Positions 58,901 to 64,000 of a stretch of 64,000 nucleotides of DNA are shown here, in pieces. Positions within the stretch are counted from its first letter, which is position 1; every line of letters starts with the position of its first letter. Made by a program: the position numbers and the translations under genes. The DNA comes from Erinaceus europaeus (Eukaryota > Chordata > Mammalia > Eulipotyphla > Erinaceidae). The notes beneath the pieces were generated by a model that had not been told where the DNA came from, made no database searches, and saw only the letters and a program-made list of their open reading frames with translations. The stretch spans positions 111,638,353-111,702,352 of the forward strand of contig NC_080172.1 of the NCBI RefSeq assembly GCF_950295315.1. The letters are read 5' to 3'.

Positions 58901-61900
58901 ACACCCTAGGTGTGCACAAGCTCTTCAGTAATGATTTTGTTAAGATATATTGATTTTTAACTATTTTTTCCCTTGGTCTTTAAAGAAACTCAGGTTTCTT
59001 AGAGTTAACATGAGAGTGAAAATGTTTAATTTTCCTTTTTTTTTTTTTTTTTTTTTTTTTGACCAGAGCACTGGTCAGCTCTAGCTTATGGTGGTGCAGG
59101 GGATTGAACCTAGGATTTTGTAGCCTCAGTCATAAGAGCTACTTTGCATAACCATTATGCTATCTACCCCACCCATGCTCATAAGGTTTCCTAGATTAAA
59201 TGTTTCACATTTATACAAGACAGAAAAATAAAAAGATCAAAAGAAAAAAAGTTAGGATTGTTTCTGGATGTCTACATGATTTCTGAAATCATGGCTGTGT
59301 CCAGCATTTTTTTATAAAGTAAATTAAATGTCAGAGTACTCAAAGATACAGTGTCAGAGAGAGCTAGGGTTTGAGGAGAGAGAAGTGGTATGGGGCGTTC
59401 TTTCTTTTTTTTTTTTTAAAGCACTTTGATCCAGATTATTTAGATCCTGCTGTGTCACATTATGAGACCCTGGAGGGCATTCTACTTCAAAAAGAGCCTC
59501 AAAATCCCAGTTAGACTGGTTCTGACTGTTCCTGTGGGATTGCTGCAGGCACCCATTCCCAAAAATGTCTTCCCATAGAAGAACAAATTGAATCAGGAGG
59601 GTAGAATTAACCATGTGTCTGAATTCGTGGGGACTGCCAAGGTTTAGGAGTAGCCTCTGCAAGTTACAGTCTCCCTTCACCACAGAACACATGGCAGATG
59701 GAGTCCAGGAAGTCCCAGGGAAAATCTCCGCACATCTCCCAAACTCTAAGATCATGATCATAAGGAACTAAGGTGTGGCCCAGAGACAGAAAAACTGTCT
59801 CATGAAATAAGAGTATAGGATTTGAGAAACCTCTTCATAAGGAAGAAGGTTTCCCATGGCGGAGCGGTCTCTGAAAATAATAAGAGGAAAAAAAAAAAGA
59901 ATCACAGTGCCTTTGTAAAATACGAGACAGCAGAGATCCAAGAGGCTGTACACTTATCTGGGGGTTGGGTGGGTAGGCCCCAAGTTGGGTAACAAAATGC
60001 CACAATAGCTTCACCAGAGAGAGAGACAAGGACATCGTGCATCTAGCAATGGAGAAGGGGGGAGCTGACATATTGCCCAATACCGCTCTCTGAGGGTTTA
60101 AAAAGGCAATTGTTATTTCTATAATCAAATAAATTATTAATTGGATTAACTTTGAGAATCTCACTGTTAAGAATTTGCTGTATAATACATGACCTGACCT
60201 TACCTTAAATTATGACCTTTGACTCTATTTACATATAGCTAGCTGTATCTTGTAAAACAACACCACAGGTTGCTTCTGTTCTTCCTGGTCTAAGCTCTTT
60301 GGAGAGTCAATATTTCAAAGAACAAGCCATTATTAGAAATGTATTCACAATTTGAGCCCACTGTTTAATTCAACATGATTAACGACTTGAAGTCATAAGT
60401 TTTTAGATTTAAGGAACATATACTCAGACCAATGTGCTAGGCACTTTTTTTTTCTTTTTCTAAGTTATTATTATTTTTTTTATCTGGAATATGTTTTTGT
60501 AGCAGATTGAAGCTGGACCTTGACACCTTGAAAATCAGTGTCTTTTTACATAACAGTTACACTATTATCTTGCCCTCACTGTGGGAATCTTTATTTAAAT
60601 AGAGTAAGCAGAGTCTACCAGCAGAGAATGTCCTGAATTCACATTGCCTCAGCTACACAACTGGAGGACACACAGATCCAAAGAGAGCATAAGAAAAATG
60701 GTGTCTTCCACTTTCTCAGTTGACTTGAATGCATTCACAATGGAATAACATTTCACAGTTTTCATTTTCTCAGTTTGGTGAAAGCTAACTATGAAATGTG
60801 GCTATTAGATGTAGAAAGTTAGAAGAAAAGTGGAGAGAAAGAAGCTGTTTTCTGAAGTGGGAGGGAATCAAAGAGTTGGTCGGTATGAGCCTGGGAAATT
60901 GTGGCATTCTGGGTCAAAAACTGTGTTCGTGCTTTGTATCTTCATCAATGTCCCTTTTTCCCTAAAGCAGGTGTAAGCTCCGGGTGTTGGATTTACACTT
61001 CAATGGAGAGAAGTTCTGGAGTGTGTGGACTGGAGTCGACGATACAGTGCACTCAGTAAGGAGACAACTAGTGGCTGATAGACCTTCAAGGAATGAGAAG
61101 GGAAGGCCCTCCATGGAGGTGTGTGCAGACCTCATCCTCGGTCAGTGTCAAGACAATCACTTTTGCACCTACATACTGAAGTGGATCAAGAAGAGAAAGG
61201 GAGTGCACCTTTGTTGTAAGAAAGTGACAATATATTCACTGAACAGAGAGAATGTCAAGCTTTTACAGAGCATCTCATTGTGTGATGTCCAGGAATTGGA
61301 CATTAATTGGATATGGACTACCCCAGAACCACAAAAGTTGTGGCCATTTCTGGGCAGGATGAAAAACCTCAGGAGACTCTGTCTGAACATCAACATACTT
61401 GATGCAATCCCTTCAAACGAGCTGGAGAACCAGGAACATCCCATCACCGAATTTAGATCTGAGTTCCTCCAGCTACTTTATCTTCAACAGCTGTACTTAG
61501 AATCTGTCTCCTTATTTCAGGGCCATCTGGAAAAGCTGCTCAGGTAGGGTGTGTCCCTGGCAGAGTAACTGTGCAGGAGACATCGGATCTCAAGTTCCTT
61601 GCCTCCCAATTCTATTATTATTTATTATTGTTATTTGCCCGGCTGTCTCTAAAGACTACTTTAGGATACTCCTAAACATGGAACATGGTGACTCAGGGTT
61701 GAAAGCCAATTTACTTAACCACTACACTATTCCACTCGAATATATCTCTCCCATCGTAAATATTCCATCAGACTGTAACCATGAGAAGCTGAGGACAAAG
61801 TTAGACAGAGTTATGGAAGCAACACCTTGCTCCGATGCTTGTTGGAATATTTAATTTCATGAGTGTGGTTGGTTCTCAGGTTCAGGTTTGAAGAGGTCTC

Positions 61901-62524
61901 TTAGATGACTAGACAACTATTAGTGAAGGGGACTGTGAAGAAGAGATCCCACACAGTGCCTCCAATTCCTGAACTGCAAGGTGTGTCCAGGCAGGATTGT
62001 GAATAATACACAGGCAGTGCAAGTATGCAGAGGTCAATAAACAGGCTGCAGCTGAGGAATGAGGGAATTAGCAGAACATATGCTAAGAATGAAGAGTTTT
62101 CAGGGAGGTCCTGGAGACTGGCAGTTGCTGTGGGACCCTGCCTAGCTCTGTTCTGTGACATGATTCTAGCAGTCTCACCCATGCCAGAAATGGTGTAGCT
62201 AGTGTTCAATGAAGGTCTGTAGAAGCCTGAATGAGTGTAGTTATATTTGGATCCAGTGTTGCTGCCAATGGCACCAACACTTTTAGTTAGACTGGGAGAT
62301 CTTTTTAGAGTATGTCCTACTATGTACTACACATTTCATGCTTTTGGAGAGAAATACACAGAGAAAGAAAGAACAATGAGAAAAATATACATATATCTGC
62401 CAGAATTAGAAGAAACATGTTTTACATATAGCAAGATTCAGTGCCAGGTTCATGTGAACACTGAAAAGAAAGAGTTTAGCTTTACATAGCATTGGATTCA
62501 TTGGGCTAGAGAATAAATGAGCCT

Positions 62525-62573
<49 letters not shown>

Positions 62574-63276
62574 CTCCTAAATCAGAATTTTCATAGTCTT
62601 GCTGATGCCAATGTCCATCCTATCCTCCTTCTTTCTCCTCAGGAGTCTTCAAACCCAGCTGGAGGTCTTCTCACTCATTGACTGCACAGTAACCGAAGGA
62701 GACTTGGCTCACCTGTTCCAGAGCCCACACATCCGGCAGCTGAAGGAACTGTGTCTGAGAGGCATCCCCCTGACCTCTGTCAGTGAGCCCCTGGGAGCTC
62801 TGCTGGAGGTAAATGCAGCCACCCTGCAGGACCTGGACCTGAGTCTGTGTGGCCTCCAGGACCCCCAGCTTGAGGCCCTGCTCCCTGCCCTGAGCATCTG
62901 CTCCCAGCTCAGGTCTCTCAACCTGCATGGGAACCGCCTGTCCATGGCCATCCTGGAGAAGCTGCTGCACTGCACCACGGGGCTGCAGCATTTGTGTCTC
63001 CAGCTGTTTCCTGCCCCTCTGGAGAGTTCAAACCCCCAGGGAGTTCCACAGTCTTGGGTATTAGACTTGCTTTGTACTCAGATCTCAAACATTCTCCAGC
63101 ATCTTGGATACTCCAGGTCCATCATGATGAGCAGTTGTCATTGCTCACACTGTGCTAGGAAGGAGTTCAGAAACTGGGAGCCCACATTTATTCCCTGCTC
63201 ACATCTGTATGAAACTCATTATGGAGAACTTAAAGCCATCATTATACCTTTCAGAATCATTAGAAGTGGCATCTAG
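55687..63276 (+). CDS. PRAME-family leucine-rich-repeat protein, right copy (spliced)
   Basis: Coding exons 55,687-55,973, 60,971-61,543 and 62,643-63,276 join in phase to 498 codons including TAG, giving 497 aa. Intron 2 is about 5.0 kb and intron 3 about 1.1 kb; all junctions are GT/AG. Order of parts: N-terminal helical module (1-96), linker and VLDLHFNGEKFWSVWTG (about 98-115), CCKKVTIYSL, LRRs from about residue 205 onward (for example LRRLCLNIN, LKELCLRG, LQDLDLSLCG, LRSLNLHGN) and a C-terminal CHCSHC. It is the intact sense-strand twin of the left gene, with Leu381 in the LRR consensus. Expected to be nuclear and germline-expressed by family analogy; the exact orthologue is unknown. 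The frame is intact despite the repeat-rich introns. Confidence 0.93.
56109..56366 (-). mobile_element. 5'-truncated L1A 3' end in intron 2, right copy
   Basis: 10-bp target duplication gtggaactct at 56,099-56,108 and 56,367-56,376. Confidence 0.85.
56511..57146 (-). mobile_element. L1B-tail-like repeat, right copy
   Basis: Mirror of 27,555-28,190. Confidence 0.55.
57156..59021 (-). repeat. Paralogous repeat unit A, right copy
   Basis: Mirror of 25,680-27,545, within PRAME-like intron 2. It has the same gaggcaaga-type tandem motifs (reverse complement) at 57,900-58,070. Confidence 0.7.
59036..59175 (-). mobile_element. Short tRNA-derived SINE, right copy
   Basis: Mirror of 25,526-25,665. 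Confidence 0.8.
59356..60085 (-). mobile_element. Endogenous retrovirus remnant, right copy
   Basis: Mirror of 24,616-25,345. The Met-Gly-Asn start at about 59,858 on the minus strand and the truncated frames are the same. Confidence 0.4.
60086..60331 (-). mobile_element. L1B 3'UTR-like fragment, right copy
   Basis: Mirror of 24,370-24,615. Confidence 0.55.
60451..60579 (-). mobile_element. Short tRNA-derived SINE, degenerate, right copy
   Basis: Mirror of 24,122-24,250. Confidence 0.5.
60971..61543 (+). other. PRAME-like exon 3, right copy
   Basis: The acceptor cctaaagcag precedes it and the donor GTAGGG starts at 61,544. The first base completes an Arg codon begun in exon 2, and the last two bases begin an Arg codon finished in exon 4. 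It encodes the KLRVLDLHF and CCKKVTIYSL landmarks and the first LRRs. Confidence 0.9.
62527..62571. repeat. (TA)n microsatellite, 45 bp
   Basis: In intron 3, right arm; 18 bp shorter than its left-arm partner. Confidence 0.95.
62643..63276 (+). other. PRAME-like exon 4 with stop codon, right copy
   Basis: The pyrimidine-rich acceptor ctttctcctcag ends at 62,642. Open to TAG at 63,274-63,276. Encodes the C-terminal LRRs and the cysteine cluster. Confidence 0.9.
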
Positions 63277-63617
63277 GAATTTTGCTCCTCAATGTGCACA
63301 CAAACCCTGCTTCAGTCTGCATATGCATGTGATCGATAGATAAACAAAGCAAACCCAGCTCATTTTTCACCTGTACAGAATGCATTTGACTCTAAAAAAT
63401 GAAATGCCTTAAATATGATTCTGTTAGAAAAATGTCTATCTAATAGAATCAGATTTAAAATTATCATAAATAATTGCAACAAATGTGGGGCTGTAATTTA
63501 GGTTAATATTGATGTGGGAGATTTTACCTGTTCTATGTCATATGAAATACTGAGAAATACAATGGATCTCAATGTAGTTTCTCTCTTGTCTTGTTCATGT
63601 TTCTATCCAGACCTATG

Positions 63618-63618
<1 letters not shown>

Positions 63619-63664
<46 letters not shown>
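63619..63664. repeat. (TA)n microsatellite, 46 bp
   Basis: Downstream of the right PRAME-like gene; partner of 21,009-21,064. Confidence 0.95.
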
Positions 63665-63666
<2 letters not shown>

Positions 63667-64000
63667 CAGTTATCAGCCATAGGGGTGTGAATGTGAGGAC
63701 ACAGAACTTTGATGGCGTGAATGGTGTGAAACTATACTCCTCTTAACTTACAGTCTTATAAGCCATTCAGTATGTTATGGAAAATCAGGTTGAATGTTTC
63801 TAGATCCTTAGGTGACTAGAGTTGAGTTCTGCATATCAAAAATATTATTTTAAGCCCTTAGTGCTTAAAATTTCTGAACAATAGTAATCCTCACACCAGT
63901 CTTACATGGTTAAATAATTCTAAAAAATGTTTTTAATTCAAAGTTACCTACAACCTTACAGCAGATAGAACAGAACTGTCTGGTTCTGCCAGTAGCTACG

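Larger units (their letters stand above)
48213..64000. repeat. Right arm of giant inverted repeat
   Basis: Reverse complement of 20,673-36,469, still matching at the last base of the window. Visible differences are few: simple-repeat lengths, one residue in the PRAME-like protein, and seven residue-level differences in the LINE frame. Everything annotated in the left arm recurs here in inverted order. Confidence 0.95.

Overview
The window is mammalian nuclear DNA, most likely from a hedgehog (Erinaceidae). This is inferred from a roughly 290-bp tRNA-derived SINE with an RNA polymerase III B box, a second shorter tRNA-derived SINE family, and two L1 families with distinctive 3' ends, all of which I associate with Erinaceus. 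There are no operons or bacterial features. Spliced genes carry GT/AG introns and most of the rest is nested retrotransposons.

Layout. (1) 1-18,395 is one old minus-strand L1 (called L1A here). It is split by an 11.1-kb compound plus-strand insertion at 1,137-12,250, flanked by a perfect 12-bp target duplication, and again by a minus-strand L1B 3' end at 14,937-16,356. The compound insertion holds a full-length-type L1B, a 311-bp solo LTR, an inverted L1A fragment and a 940-bp direct repeat of L1B. (2) 18,396-20,672 is old repeat debris without genes. (3) 20,673-36,469 and 48,213-64,000 are the two arms of a very large, near-identical inverted repeat separated by an 11.7-kb spacer. The right arm runs off the window end. 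Each arm carries one intact PRAME-like gene (497 codons over three coding exons, plus a TATA promoter and a noncoding first exon), transcribed away from the spacer. Each arm also carries a 5'-truncated non-L1 LINE with a 586-codon open reverse transcriptase frame, ERV/LTR-like segments and several SINEs. (4) The spacer (36,470-48,212) holds a 5'-truncated minus-strand L1A, a processed DDX39A pseudogene, a 55-bp fragment of the same non-L1 LINE, a third decayed copy of the PRAME-like promoter region, an old L1 piece and nested SINEs.

The only genes that look functional are the two PRAME-like copies. PRAME-family proteins are leucine-rich-repeat, mainly germline-expressed proteins, and a head-to-head pair on a palindrome fits an ampliconic, possibly sex-chromosomal, setting (inference). 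The most unusual element is the non-L1 LINE. Its reverse transcriptase resembles Jockey/CR1-superfamily elements better known from invertebrates, sits in a clean 8-bp target duplication, ends in an AAG tail directly after its stop codon, and has lost its catalytic box by changes that look like CpG decay.
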